This document shows positions 38,816 through 47,755 of a DNA stretch of 64,000 nucleotides, piece by piece; within the stretch, counting starts at the first letter, position 1, and each line of letters opens with the position of its first letter. This DNA is from Croceicoccus sp. YJ47 (GTDB taxonomy: Bacteria > Pseudomonadota > Alphaproteobacteria > Sphingomonadales > Sphingomonadaceae), in NCBI RefSeq assembly GCF_016745095.1, contig NZ_CP067087.1, positions 1,182,501-1,246,500 on the forward strand, in the 5' to 3' direction. The position numbers and the translations under genes were made by a program. Below the pieces are notes generated by a model, which saw only the letters and a program-made list of their open reading frames with translations, did no database searches and was not told where the DNA came from.

Positions 38816-38840
38816 CTTCCAGAGATGCTACTCCCTCTCC

Positions 38841-39467
38841 ATGACCGAGCCTCTCCCCGCAATCGACATCAAGATCTCTGCAGAACCCTCGCTCTTTCTG
38901 GAGAGAATGATCGCGCTCGGCGAGCAATCAGGCCGTTTTACCATCGAGCATGTCGACGACCGTGCCAGTGGAACGCGCCTGGAAGTCGTCAACTTCCGTC
39001 TCCTGAACGAAAGCCCGCATGAAGAACACGGTTTCCAACTTATAGCGCGCCGGGAGAAGCTCGACCGTATCCAGGTCGAGATACGCGCGCAGCGTTGGTC
39101 GCCCGATCCGCCCACGCAGGCTGTCTATGAACAGTCCGCCCGTGATCTCGTCCGGCCGCTTCTGAAAAGCTACAACCGGTCCTTCCAAACGAAGCATCGC
39201 TTGCGCATTGGTGCCCGTGAAGGATCATCGTTCAGAATTTCGGAGCGAACGCAGACCCTGCTCCGCCGCTTCACGACCCTCGCCAATACACGGTCGCTCC
39301 ATCCCTTCGACTGGCACCGGTTCTACCTACTCGTACGCGAGGGCCGACAGGAAATTCCCGATAATATCCTGCGCGCGAAACTCGAACAGGCGGGTTTCAC
39401 AAACGCAATGGCGCGGGAAGTCGCACAGCTCTATGTGCATCTGTGGGAATTTAAGCGGTTGCGCTGA
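38841..39467 (+). CDS. Hypothetical protein, 208 aa, mobile region
   Basis: I do not recognise this family. The protein is soluble and basic in the middle, with alternating strands and helices (FTIEHVDDRASGTRLEVVNFRLL; SYNRSFQTKHRLRIGAREGSSFRI) and a helical C terminus (DWHRFYLLVREG). It has no cysteine motif, membrane segment or catalytic signature. It is divergent from the minus-strand module and stands alone. No strong ribosome-binding site is visible before the ATG; a start nearby on the same frame cannot be excluded. Confidence 0.6.
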   Translation: MTEPLPAIDIKISAEPSLFLERMIALGEQSGRFTIEHVDDRASGTRLEVVNFRLLNESPHEEHGFQLIARREKLDRIQVEIRAQRWSPDPPTQAVYEQSARDLVRPLLKSYNRSFQTKHRLRIGAREGSSFRISERTQTLLRRFTTLANTRSLHPFDWHRFYLLVREGRQEIPDNILRAKLEQAGFTNAMAREVAQLYVHLWEFKRLR

Positions 39468-39605
39468 AGGGATGTAAGGCGACGACATTTAGGCGGCAAG
39501 AAAGAAGTGCCGGTCAAAGGGCACGCTGGCGGCAAAAACCGCAGATCGCGACCAAATTTACGCGCTTAGCACCACAACGGGCTAGTCGTAGCGTAACCGG
39601 TGTAA

Positions 39606-39653
39606 ACATGACATATCATGCTCTATTGCGTTATTTCACATGATATGTCATGT
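39606..39653. promoter_or_regulatory. Paired hipB operator sites
   Basis: Two 15-bp arms, ACATGACATATCATG (39606-39620) and CATGATATGTCATGT (39639-39653), are perfect inverted copies 18 bp apart. Each arm is itself nearly palindromic, so each may bind one HipB dimer, with centres 33 bp (about three helical turns) apart. The right arm ends 7 bp before the hipB ATG. Autorepression by HipB/HipA is the likely role. Confidence 0.8.
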
Positions 39654-39660
39654 ATAGCGT

Positions 39661-40002
39661 ATGCCACGCGCCTCCAGAGCCGCCAGCGGACTGCCGCCAC
39701 AAAGCCAGCGAGCTATAACCCAGCTCGGTAAGGACATCGCGCTTGCCCGCCGCCGCCGCAAGATGCCGCAGCGGTTGATGGCCCAGCGCATGCTGGTGTC
39801 GGTTCAGACCCTTCAGCGGCTCGAGGCTGGTGATCCGACAGTCGGCCTCGCAGTACTTGTCAGCGCACTGCATGTGCTGGGAATGACGCAGCGCCTTGCC
39901 AGCCTGGTTGCGCCAGAGAGCGACCGGGCGGGCATAAGCGAGGACCTCTCGCGCTTGCCGGAAAGAACGCATGCGGCCAGCGATGACGAACTGGATTTCT
40001 GA
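39661..40002 (+). CDS. hipB: HipB-like XRE antitoxin
   Basis: A 113-aa protein with a Cro/C1-type helix-turn-helix (QLGKDIALARRRRKMPQRLMAQ, SVQTLQRLEAGDPTVGLAVL, about residues 21-80) and an acidic tail (DDELDF). It lies 6 bp upstream of hipA, in the usual antitoxin-first order. The start has no ribosome-binding site and is 7 bp after the operator arm, so the mRNA may be nearly leaderless. Confidence 0.85.
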   Translation: MPRASRAASGLPPQSQRAITQLGKDIALARRRRKMPQRLMAQRMLVSVQTLQRLEAGDPTVGLAVLVSALHVLGMTQRLASLVAPESDRAGISEDLSRLPERTHAASDDELDF

Positions 40003-40008
40003 TCGGCC

Positions 40009-41259
40009 ATGACGACCATCCGCTCCTATGTATTCGTCCATCTTCCCGAGGGCCCTGTCCCTGCGGGTCTGCTGACGATGACCGACGAACCGCGCAACCA
40101 GTTCGCGACCTTCGCATATGGCCGCCGGTATCTTGAGCGCTCTGACCGGATTCCCGTCGACCCGGTCGCTCTACCACTGCACGATGCCGGGACCAGCCGA
40201 ACCTTCCGCACCGAGGAAGGGTTTGCCGTCTTTGGCGGCATCCGCGACGCGGCTCCCGACGGCTGGGGCCAGTATTTGATGTACAAGGCTATGGGCGACC
40301 GATTGCCGAGTGAGATCGATCTTATCCTGGCTTCCGGAGAGCATCGCGTAGGCGCGCTCGCATTCGGGCCCACTCCGGAGCGACCGGAGCGCATTACGCC
40401 ATGGGGCGATGGCGCTGCTCCGGGTGAAGAGTTCACTCTCGCTGAACTCGCCGAGGCAGCCGAACGAGCGCAACACGTCGATGAACTGGATGAGAATCTG
40501 CGCGCGCTTCTGGCCGCGGGTTCTTCGCTCGGCGGCGCGCGCCCGAAGGCGGCGACACAGATCGGCGAGCAGCCTTGGATCGCCAAGTTCCAGAAGCGCG
40601 GCGACAGCTTTCCCGAATGCCGCGTGGAGCTGGCAACGATGCGGCTCGCCGCCGAATGCGGTCTCAACGTACCCGCGCTCGATTTTCGGTGCGTGCTAGA
40701 CCGCGACATCTATCTCATAGAACGGTTCGACCGCGTGCCGCATGGCAACTGGATTGAACGGCGACCCTTCGCGTCGGGGCTGACCATGCTGGGGGCCCAT
40801 GAAAGCGAGGTAAGCAGTTACAGCTATGCTGATCTAACCGGCGCGATACGTCAGCACGGTACGCAGGTCCGCGCAGACCTCCATGAGCTTTTCCGCCGAA
40901 TGGTGTTCAACATACTCGTCACCAATGATGACGATCACCTGCGCAATCACGGCTTCCTGTTCGACGGAACTGGCTGGCGCCTGTCTCCGCTCTACGACGT
41001 CGTGCCCAAGCCGCAGGTAGGGCTGGAGAGGCGCCTCGTCCTGGGAGTTGGTCCGGAAGGCCGCAATGCCACGCTCGACAATGCGCTGGCTGGAGCAGCA
41101 GTGTTCGATCTCGGCCCCGATGAGGCTTCGGCGATGACCGAAGAGTTGCGCGTGATGGTTGCAGCGCGCTGGCAGCCGCTGTTCAAGGAGGCAGGTTTGA
41201 GCCCTGCTGATCAGGGCCGCTTCGCAACCTGCTTCCGACTAGCTAGCGAAGATAGCTGA
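40009..41259 (+). CDS. hipA: HipA-family serine/threonine kinase toxin
   Basis: A 416-aa HipA kinase. Visible parts are the N-terminal HipA domain (AFYGRRYLER-like, FGGIRDAAPDGWG), the Ser-containing loop GSSLGGARPK (171-180), the catalytic loop TNDDDHLRNHGF (305-316, catalytic D308 and N313) and the metal motif SPLYDVVP (D330). E. coli HipA phosphorylates glutamyl-tRNA synthetase; targets of other HipA proteins differ. It is 6 bp after hipB and 8 bp before a nuclease gene in the same direction. All catalytic residues are present. Confidence 0.9.
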   Translation: MTTIRSYVFVHLPEGPVPAGLLTMTDEPRNQFATFAYGRRYLERSDRIPVDPVALPLHDAGTSRTFRTEEGFAVFGGIRDAAPDGWGQYLMYKAMGDRLPSEIDLILASGEHRVGALAFGPTPERPERITPWGDGAAPGEEFTLAELAEAAERAQHVDELDENLRALLAAGSSLGGARPKAATQIGEQPWIAKFQKRGDSFPECRVELATMRLAAECGLNVPALDFRCVLDRDIYLIERFDRVPHGNWIERRPFASGLTMLGAHESEVSSYSYADLTGAIRQHGTQVRADLHELFRRMVFNILVTNDDDHLRNHGFLFDGTGWRLSPLYDVVPKPQVGLERRLVLGVGPEGRNATLDNALAGAAVFDLGPDEASAMTEELRVMVAARWQPLFKEAGLSPADQGRFATCFRLASEDS

Positions 41260-41267
41260 AACAAGCT

Positions 41268-42470
41268 GTGCCGCAATGCCATCACCCAGAGCGCGTCTGC
41301 CTTAACCAGCACGAGCTGATCCGCAAATATCGTTGTCCAGATTGCGGCGCGGTGATGATGTGCGCGTGCGACGAAGTATACGGGCGCCGCTTTCTGGCAC
41401 ACCAACTGAATGAAGGCTGCGAACTCGACACCCAAGAGCGGGTGCCGGTGACGCACGGTTTTCAAGAGGGTATCTGCAGTGAATGCCGTGGACTGCCAGC
41501 CGTCCCGGCGCCGGCGGCGGCAAGCCCCGGACGTATCAGCAAGATCAAACGCTATTACTGGCGTGAACTCTTCTTTGCCAAAGAAACGGCACGATACGAT
41601 TGGGACTCACGGCATCCGGACGCGACCGATGAAGAGCGGCACGCGGCGCATTCCGCTGTCGAAAAAGCAGTGCTAGAAGAGATCAAAGAACTGCACGCAA
41701 GCACTCCTAAATACGGCTTCGCTGAGAAGTCTCAGGCGGAAGTGATCGAACAATACTCGGTTGAGATCGAACCTCTGCAAGCGGCATATGCCAAAGACGG
41801 AGGGAAGGGCGCACAGATCGTAGCTGGCGATGAGATAATCAGCGCCGAAGAATTCGCTTCGCGGCACTATTCCAGGCAAGGCTGGCAAGTCCTGCTCCTT
41901 GAAAGCGTTCCGTTACACGCGCTGTTTGGCGTGATGATGTGGATTGTCATCCAGGAACCGATCGACCCGAAGAATCGGATAGTCAGCTTCGGCGACCGGA
42001 CGGCATATGAAGACCGGCGAACCAAGGAGCCAATCTGGACACATTTACCGAGCGATTTCGGCTCCAAAGGCTATGGCGATCGACGCGTCGAGGCGATCAG
42101 CAAGCATTTCGACGAATTGCTTCTCGATGACGATCCTCTCTGGCTGTTCGACTATTGGCTCGAACCAAGCGAGGGGCTGCGTCAATATCTCTGGGCTCAC
42201 CGACCGGAGGACGTTGCACGCGCACGGCGCCTTTTGGAAATCCTTCCGTTCGACACAATCAAGATGATCCTTCGCTATCTCGTCGATGCTTACTGGGATC
42301 GTTATCTCGGCTGGCCGGATCTGCTCCTGTATCGCGAGAACGAATTCAAACTTGTCGAGGTGAAGTCGTCATCCGACAAACTGAGCGAAGACCAGAAGCG
42401 CTGGATCGCTGACAATCATGAGATTCTGAAACTGCCGTTTGCTATCGCTAAAGTGCATCGCCGTGTTTGA
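41268..42470 (+). CDS. FAN1-like VRR-NUC nuclease with N-terminal zinc-ribbon region
   Basis: A 400-aa protein. The N terminus has Cys clusters (YRCPDCGAVMMCAC, 22-34; ICSECRG, 69-75) that could bind zinc. From about 190 it resembles the FAN1 catalytic region: SRHYSRQGWQVLLLES, LHALFGVMMW, then the VRR-NUC motif GWPDLLLY (348-355), EVK (364-366) and LSEDQKRW. FAN1 is a structure-specific nuclease for crosslinked DNA. The protein is shorter than usual FAN1. The start is the GTG at 41268; the ribosome-binding site is weak. It is probably co-transcribed with hipBA, an unusual pairing. Confidence 0.8.
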   Translation: MPQCHHPERVCLNQHELIRKYRCPDCGAVMMCACDEVYGRRFLAHQLNEGCELDTQERVPVTHGFQEGICSECRGLPAVPAPAAASPGRISKIKRYYWRELFFAKETARYDWDSRHPDATDEERHAAHSAVEKAVLEEIKELHASTPKYGFAEKSQAEVIEQYSVEIEPLQAAYAKDGGKGAQIVAGDEIISAEEFASRHYSRQGWQVLLLESVPLHALFGVMMWIVIQEPIDPKNRIVSFGDRTAYEDRRTKEPIWTHLPSDFGSKGYGDRRVEAISKHFDELLLDDDPLWLFDYWLEPSEGLRQYLWAHRPEDVARARRLLEILPFDTIKMILRYLVDAYWDRYLGWPDLLLYRENEFKLVEVKSSSDKLSEDQKRWIADNHEILKLPFAIAKVHRRV

Positions 42471-42771
42471 TCCACGGCGCGCCAATCACTTCAATCTCGA
42501 GAGAGCCCAAGCCAAAAAAGTCGAATAAAAGACGGTGATTGCCCGGTGATTGCTAGACCAAAATTTGGCTGCGAAAAATTCTATAATCTGATAAGAAAAA
42601 CAATATGATACTGATTTAACGCGCTAAAATCTGGTATTTCCGCTATCGCCGCCGGTAGCGTAATTTTCCAAAAGCAAATATTTGCGACCGGCGACCAAAA
42701 TTGCTTCGCACCGCAAATGAAACCCGCGATATTTCCGCCGGCACTATCTCCTGCCTTGGGAATAAACGTCC
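42471..42771. other. AT-rich gap between the accessory and core regions
   Basis: These 301 bp hold no credible gene. The middle part (about 42520-42700) is far richer in A and T than either side (e.g. GAAAAATTCTATAATCTG near 42576). It separates the hipBA-nuclease cassette from the core gene at 42772 and is a candidate insertion boundary. I found no tRNA gene or clear direct repeat in it. Confidence 0.6.
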
Positions 42772-43530
42772 ATGGGTTTCGATTCGTTTGCCGATCTCCT
42801 GCCCTATATCGCGATCGGTTTTGCCGCTCAGCTCGTCGACGGGGCGCTGGGCATGGCGTTCGGGGTCATCACCAACACGCTGCTGGTCGGCGTGCTCGGC
42901 ATGCCGCCCGCGCTGGCGAGTGCGAAGGTGCACCTCGTCGAATGCTTCACCACGGCCAGTTCGGGGATCAGCCATCTCTATCACCGCAATATCGACCGCA
43001 GCCTGTTCCTGCGCCTGCTGATTCCCGGCGTGCTGGGCGGGGTGGCGGGCGCCTATCTGCTCAGCAATATCGACGCATCGGCGATCAAGCCGTTCGTGCT
43101 GCTCTATCTCGCAGGGATCGGCATCTATCTTTTCGTGCGGGGATTGCGCCATCCCGGCGATCCGAAACCGGCGCGGCGTGTGGCGCCGCTCGGCCTGCTG
43201 GGCGGGTTTCTCGACGCGGCGGGCGGCGGCGGATGGGGCCCGGTGGTCACGTCGAACCTGCTGGTGCAGGGGGTGGAACCGCGACGGGTGATCGGGTCGG
43301 TCAGCGCGGCGGAATTCTTCCTCACCGTGGCGGTATCGGTGACGTTCATCGCGCATATCGGGATCGCCGACATGGCGGGACCGACGCTCGGCCTGATAAT
43401 CGGCGGGGTCGCGGCGGCGCCGATCGGGGCCTATGCGGCAAAGCGCGTGCCGGTCAAACCGATGCTCACGCTGGTCGGCGTCGTGCTCACCCTCACCAGC
43501 CTTTACGGCATATGGAAGGCGTGGGGCTGA
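42772..43530 (+). CDS. TSUP/TauE-SafE-family membrane transporter
   Basis: A 252-aa polytopic membrane protein of the sulfite-exporter TauE/SafE family, with about eight hydrophobic segments and two repeated halves, each with a glycine-rich loop (AAQLVDGALGMAFG; GGFLDAAGGGGWGP). The family exports small sulfur-containing or organic anions; the substrate cannot be told here. It is the first gene of the core block. It converges with the DUF465 gene at 43540, 9 bp away. Confidence 0.85.
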   Translation: MGFDSFADLLPYIAIGFAAQLVDGALGMAFGVITNTLLVGVLGMPPALASAKVHLVECFTTASSGISHLYHRNIDRSLFLRLLIPGVLGGVAGAYLLSNIDASAIKPFVLLYLAGIGIYLFVRGLRHPGDPKPARRVAPLGLLGGFLDAAGGGGWGPVVTSNLLVQGVEPRRVIGSVSAAEFFLTVAVSVTFIAHIGIADMAGPTLGLIIGGVAAAPIGAYAAKRVPVKPMLTLVGVVLTLTSLYGIWKAWG

Positions 43531-43539
43531 TCGCCGGGC

Positions 43540-43734
43540 TCAGGCGATGATGTCGGGGATGAGCGCATCCTCGAAAAACATGATCTGATCCTTCAGCCTG
43601 AGCTTGCGCTTCTTCAGCCGGGCGACCTGAAGCGCCGCCGCGGGATTTTCCGCCAGCGTGTCGATCGCCGCGTCGAGATCGCGATGTTCGATTCGCAGTG
43701 TTTCGAGCTGCCGGCGCATCTCGTCTTCGGTCAT
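43540..43734 (-). CDS. DUF465/YdcH-family small protein
   Basis: A 64-aa coiled-coil-like protein of the DUF465 family, with the typical C-terminal LKKRKLRLKDQI. Function is unknown. A second member lies 266 bp away on the opposite strand. Confidence 0.8.
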   Translation of the reverse strand: MTEDEMRRQLETLRIEHRDLDAAIDTLAENPAAALQVARLKKRKLRLKDQIMFFEDALIPDIIA

Positions 43735-44000
43735 CGGCGTTTCAGATCCTGTCGAATGACGCCGGCGACATCATCGGCGCGAATTGCGCCTGTGTCATGC
43801 CACAGCCGGTCCCCGCTTCGCAATCGTTGTATCGGACCGCAAACGGATCGTCGCATCACGGCCCCCGGTTCGTCCGAAACAATAATCGAAACCGCTTTTT
43901 TACATCTTCGAAATATGATTTCATTTCCATGACAGTTAGGTGCCCGTTTCGAGTCGCCAGCCTGTCGAATGGGGGATATCACTCGCAAAGGAGCTTTTCG

Positions 44001-44156
44001 ATGGAATCCACGCATGTCACCGCCCTTGAAACGAAGCATGCCGGTCTGGAGCGGCAGATCCGGGATGAGGAACTGCGCCCCGCACCCGATGCCACGCGGA
44101 TCAAGAATCTGAAACGCAGGAAGCTCAGGATCAAGGAAGAGATCGCCCTGCACTGA
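44001..44156 (+). CDS. DUF465/YdcH-family small protein, second copy
   Basis: A 51-aa protein with LKRRKLRIKEEI. The ATG at 44001 has AGGAG 7 nt upstream; a longer in-frame start at 43698 is not supported. An intrinsic terminator follows at 44179. It may be a paralogue of the gene at 43540. Confidence 0.8.
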   Translation: MESTHVTALETKHAGLERQIRDEELRPAPDATRIKNLKRRKLRIKEEIALH

Positions 44157-44178
44157 TCGCCCCTCCCCTTCATCAACG

Positions 44179-44210
44179 CCCCCAGGCCGCATGCGGTTCG
44201 GGGGGTTTTT
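44179..44210 (+). terminator. Intrinsic terminator after the second DUF465 gene
   Basis: CCCCC (44179-44183) pairs with GGGGG (44201-44205) around an inner CCGC/GCGG stem, followed by TTTTT. Confidence 0.75.
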
Positions 44211-44323
44211 CGTGGACAGGCCGGGCGGACGAACCCCTGTCGTGCGAAGGCGCGCGGCTTTATCGCGGCGAAACGCAGATGGATGTTTTGCGAAACGCGC
44301 GCCATGCGCTACCTCTTTGATCC

Positions 44324-46636
44324 ATGCCAGCCAGCCAGCCACCGAACGCGCCACCCACCGGCCCCTCCCCCGCGATTGCCGCGCGCACGATCCTCACCGG
44401 CCTGCACGAGGTCATGGCATCGCGCCACAATGCGCAGGCGAAGCTCAATCACGTGGTCGAGATCATCGGAGAAAGCCTCGATAGCGAGGTCTGCTCGATC
44501 TATCTCCTGCGCGAAGGGATGCTCGAACTGTTCGCGACGCGCGGCCTCAACGAGGAGGCGGTGCACGTCACCCGGCTCGCCATCGGCGAAGGGCTGGTCG
44601 GCACCATCGCCAAGAATGTCGAGATGCTCAACCTCGCCGAGGCGGCGGCGCATCCCGACTTTCTCTACCGCCCCGAAACGGGCGAGGAACGCTTCCACTC
44701 CTTTGCCGGCGTGCCCATCGTGCGCAAGGAACGCGCGGTCGGCGCGCTCACCGTGCAACATGTCGATCCGCGCCGCTACGAAGAGGTCGAGATCGAGGCG
44801 TTGCAGACCGTCGCCATGGTCCTGTCCGAGCTGATCGCCAATGCCGACCTCATCGACGAGCAGGACGCGTTCCTGACCAATCCGCAGCTCTCGGGACAGC
44901 AGCAGCTCAAGGGTCTGCCGCTGGTCAAGGGGCTGGCGCGCGGCTTCGCCGTGTTTCACCAGCCGCGCATCTCCATCGAACAGGTCGTCGCCGAGGATAC
45001 CGAGGCGGAGCGGCAGCGCGTCTATCTCGCCTTCGACAAGATGCGCGAGCAGATCGAGACGATGACCAACCAGGCCGAATTCGGCGTGGACGGCGAGCAT
45101 GCGGAGGTTTTGAAGACCTACAAGATGTTCGCCTACGACGAAGGCTGGGCGCGGCGCATCAACGAGGCGATCGACAGCGGCCTCACCGCCGAGGCCGCGA
45201 TCGAGCGGGTGCAGCAGCGCACCCGCATGCGCATGCGACAGATCGACGACCCGCTGCTCGCCGACCGGATGCACGATCTCGAAGATCTCGCCAATCGGTT
45301 GCTGCGCATCGTGTCGGGACAGATCGGCACGGCGGCGGCGCTGGGCTTGCGGCAGGACACGATCCTGATCGCCCGCAATCTCGGCCCGGCCGAATTGCTC
45401 GAATACGATCGCCGCCGGCTGAAGGGCGTGGTGATGGAGGAAGGCTCGCTCACCAGCCATGTGGTCATCGTCGCGCGGGCGATGGGCGTGCCGGTGCTGG
45501 GCCGGGTGCATGGCGTGCGCGGCATGATGCGCGAGGGCGACGAAATCCTGCTCGATGCCGACCAGGCCGTCGCCAATGTGCGCCCGACCCCCGTCCTGAC
45601 CGAGGCGTTCGAGGCCCGCTCGCTGCGCAATCGCGAACGGCAGGCCGGCTATGCCGCATTGCGCGACGTCGAACCGTTCAGCCGCGACGGCGAGCGCATC
45701 ACCGTGATGATGAACGCCGGGCTGCGCGACGACATCCCGATGCTCGGCATGACGGGCGCCGACGGCATCGGCCTGTTCCGCACGGAGTTTCAGTTCCTCG
45801 TCTCCGCCGCCCTGCCGCAGCGCGACCGGCAGACGCGCCTGTATCGCGACGTGCTCGACACCGCGGGACAGAAGCCGGTGATTTTCCGCACCGTCGATGT
45901 GGGCGGGGACAAGTCGCTGCCCTATCTGCGCGGGGATGAGAACAGCGGCGATGAGGAGAACCCGGCGATGGGCTGGCGCGCGCTGCGGCTCGCGCTCGCC
46001 CGCGAAGGCTTGATGAAGGCGCAGGCCCGCGCCCTGCTCGAGGCGGCGGGCGGACGCACGTTGAACGTGATGTTCCCGATGGTGTCCGAACCGTGGGAAT
46101 TCGACGCGGCGAAGGCCGTGTTCGAGCAGCAGATCGCGTTCCTGAAAGACCGGCGCAAGACCTTGCCCGAACAGATCCGCTATGGCGCCATGCTGGAGGT
46201 TCCGGCCCTCGCCGAAATGCTCGACGTGCTGGCGCCCAAGCTGTCGTTCCTGTCGATCGGCACCAACGACCTGACGCAGTTCCTCTTCGCCGCCGACCGG
46301 TCGAACCCGCGGCTCGCCGAACGCTACGACTGGCTCAGCCCCGCGATCCTGCGGTTCATGCGCCGGGTGGTGCAATCGCTTGCGCCGTACCGGGTCGACC
46401 TCACCGTGTGCGGCGAGATGGGCGGGCGCCGGCTGGAGGCGCTCGCGCTGATCGGCCTCGGCATCCGGCGTCTTTCGATCACGCCGGCATCGGTCGGCCC
46501 GCTCAAGGAGCTGGTCCGCAAGGTCGACACGCGGGAAATCTCCGCCGCGATGGAGCAATGGCTGGCCGAGCCTGTCACCGACCTTCGCGGCGCGCTGATC
46601 GCGTGGGCGGAGGAACGCGGCATCGACTGGGACTGA
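44324..46636 (+). CDS. ptsP: Phosphoenolpyruvate-protein phosphotransferase PtsP (EI-Ntr)
   Basis: A 770-aa enzyme I of the nitrogen-related phosphotransferase system. An N-terminal GAF domain (about 20-170) is followed by the EI domains. The phosphorylated histidine is H379 in EEGSLTSHVV. The PEP-binding barrel shows TGADGIGLFRTEFQF and FLSIGTNDLTQFLFAADR. It starts the phosphorelay to NPr and EIIA-Ntr, which regulates nitrogen, potassium and stress responses. Length is normal. The gene stands alone on the plus strand; NPr and EIIA are not in this window. Confidence 0.95.
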   Translation: MPASQPPNAPPTGPSPAIAARTILTGLHEVMASRHNAQAKLNHVVEIIGESLDSEVCSIYLLREGMLELFATRGLNEEAVHVTRLAIGEGLVGTIAKNVEMLNLAEAAAHPDFLYRPETGEERFHSFAGVPIVRKERAVGALTVQHVDPRRYEEVEIEALQTVAMVLSELIANADLIDEQDAFLTNPQLSGQQQLKGLPLVKGLARGFAVFHQPRISIEQVVAEDTEAERQRVYLAFDKMREQIETMTNQAEFGVDGEHAEVLKTYKMFAYDEGWARRINEAIDSGLTAEAAIERVQQRTRMRMRQIDDPLLADRMHDLEDLANRLLRIVSGQIGTAAALGLRQDTILIARNLGPAELLEYDRRRLKGVVMEEGSLTSHVVIVARAMGVPVLGRVHGVRGMMREGDEILLDADQAVANVRPTPVLTEAFEARSLRNRERQAGYAALRDVEPFSRDGERITVMMNAGLRDDIPMLGMTGADGIGLFRTEFQFLVSAALPQRDRQTRLYRDVLDTAGQKPVIFRTVDVGGDKSLPYLRGDENSGDEENPAMGWRALRLALAREGLMKAQARALLEAAGGRTLNVMFPMVSEPWEFDAAKAVFEQQIAFLKDRRKTLPEQIRYGAMLEVPALAEMLDVLAPKLSFLSIGTNDLTQFLFAADRSNPRLAERYDWLSPAILRFMRRVVQSLAPYRVDLTVCGEMGGRRLEALALIGLGIRRLSITPASVGPLKELVRKVDTREISAAMEQWLAEPVTDLRGALIAWAEERGIDWD

Positions 46637-46786
46637 CACGGACAGGAACCGGGCCGCCGCCTCGCGCTTTCCTGTTCATAAGCCGCGCGGGGCGGTGACG
46701 GCACGGCTTCGATGCTTGACATGGGTGGCCCGTGCGTATTGCCTGCCGGACAGGTTGAATGTCTTTCGCAAACTGATGGGGCTTTG

Positions 46787-47653
46787 GTGGACGAACACGA
46801 AGAACAGTTCGAGCAGGATGGCGCAGATGCCGGCACCGGCGACGCCGGAACGGGCGTCGGCCAGAGGCTTCTGTCGGAACGCGAGCGGCAGGGCCTCTCC
46901 CGACAGGACATCCGCGACCGCACCAAGATCCCCGAACGCCACCTGATCTCGATCGAGGAAGGCGACCTCGCCTCGCTTCCGGGGCGCACCTATGCCATCG
47001 GCTTCGTACGCAGCTACGCCCGCGAATTGCAGCTCGACGAGGAGGCGATGGTCGAGCAGGCCCGCGCCGAGCTGGGCGCCGCCGCCCCGCCCCCGCCGCC
47101 GCGCAGCGTGCAGCACATGGAACCGGGCGATCCCGCACGCATCCCCTCGGCAAAGCTGGCGTGGGGCGTGCTCGCGCTCCTGCTGGTGATCGCGGTGCTG
47201 GGCTTCTTCTTCTGGCGCAGCTGGTTCCTGCCCGCGGCGGAGCTGCCCCCGCTTACCGACGAAACCCAAAACGCGCCCGCCGCCGCCGGTGCGGCGACGC
47301 CCGGCGGTGCGGCAACCCCCGCGGCGACGCAGGCACCGCGCGGCCCGGTCGTCTTCACCGCCACGATCGACGGGGTGTGGGTCCGCTTTTACGACGGGTC
47401 GGGCGACCGGCTCTACGAATCGCTGATGAACCAGGGTGACAGCTTCACCATTCCCGCCGACGCCGAAAATCCGCAGATCTGGACCGGGCGGCCCGATGCG
47501 CTGTCCATCACCATCGGCGGGCGCGACGTGCCCCCGCTGGCCGAGGAGGACCGCGTGATCCGCGACGTGCCCGTTTCGGCGGGGGCATTGGGCGCGCGCG
47601 GCCCCGGTCCCGGATTGCCGTCCGCGCCCGGATCACAGGACACGACGCGCTGA
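46787..47653 (+). CDS. RodZ-like helix-turn-helix membrane protein
   Basis: An N-terminal XRE-type helix-turn-helix (LSRQDIRDRTKIPERHLISIEEGDLASLPGRTYAIGF-type region, about 37-75), then a Pro-rich linker, one membrane segment (about 127-145) and a periplasmic DUF4115 domain (FTATIDGVWVRFYDGSG). This is the architecture of RodZ, which couples MreB to cell-wall growth. I prefer the GTG at 46787 (288 aa); an ATG at 46712 would add 25 residues that look non-coding. Confidence 0.8.
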   Translation: MDEHEEQFEQDGADAGTGDAGTGVGQRLLSERERQGLSRQDIRDRTKIPERHLISIEEGDLASLPGRTYAIGFVRSYARELQLDEEAMVEQARAELGAAAPPPPPRSVQHMEPGDPARIPSAKLAWGVLALLLVIAVLGFFFWRSWFLPAAELPPLTDETQNAPAAAGAATPGGAATPAATQAPRGPVVFTATIDGVWVRFYDGSGDRLYESLMNQGDSFTIPADAENPQIWTGRPDALSITIGGRDVPPLAEEDRVIRDVPVSAGALGARGPGPGLPSAPGSQDTTR

Positions 47654-47755
47654 ACGCCGCCGCCCCTGCCCGCGTCGTTCAGCGCGGGTTCCGGCGCGGC
47701 GGGCGACATTGCGGTGCTTTGACGAATTGACAGACGAAAAGGTTTCGACACCCTC

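Noticed and set aside
44309-46639. A 776-codon open frame antisense to ptsP
   Set aside because: It has no family motifs, is rich in His/Arg/Ala as expected for GC-rich antisense frames, and ptsP is unmistakable on the other strand.
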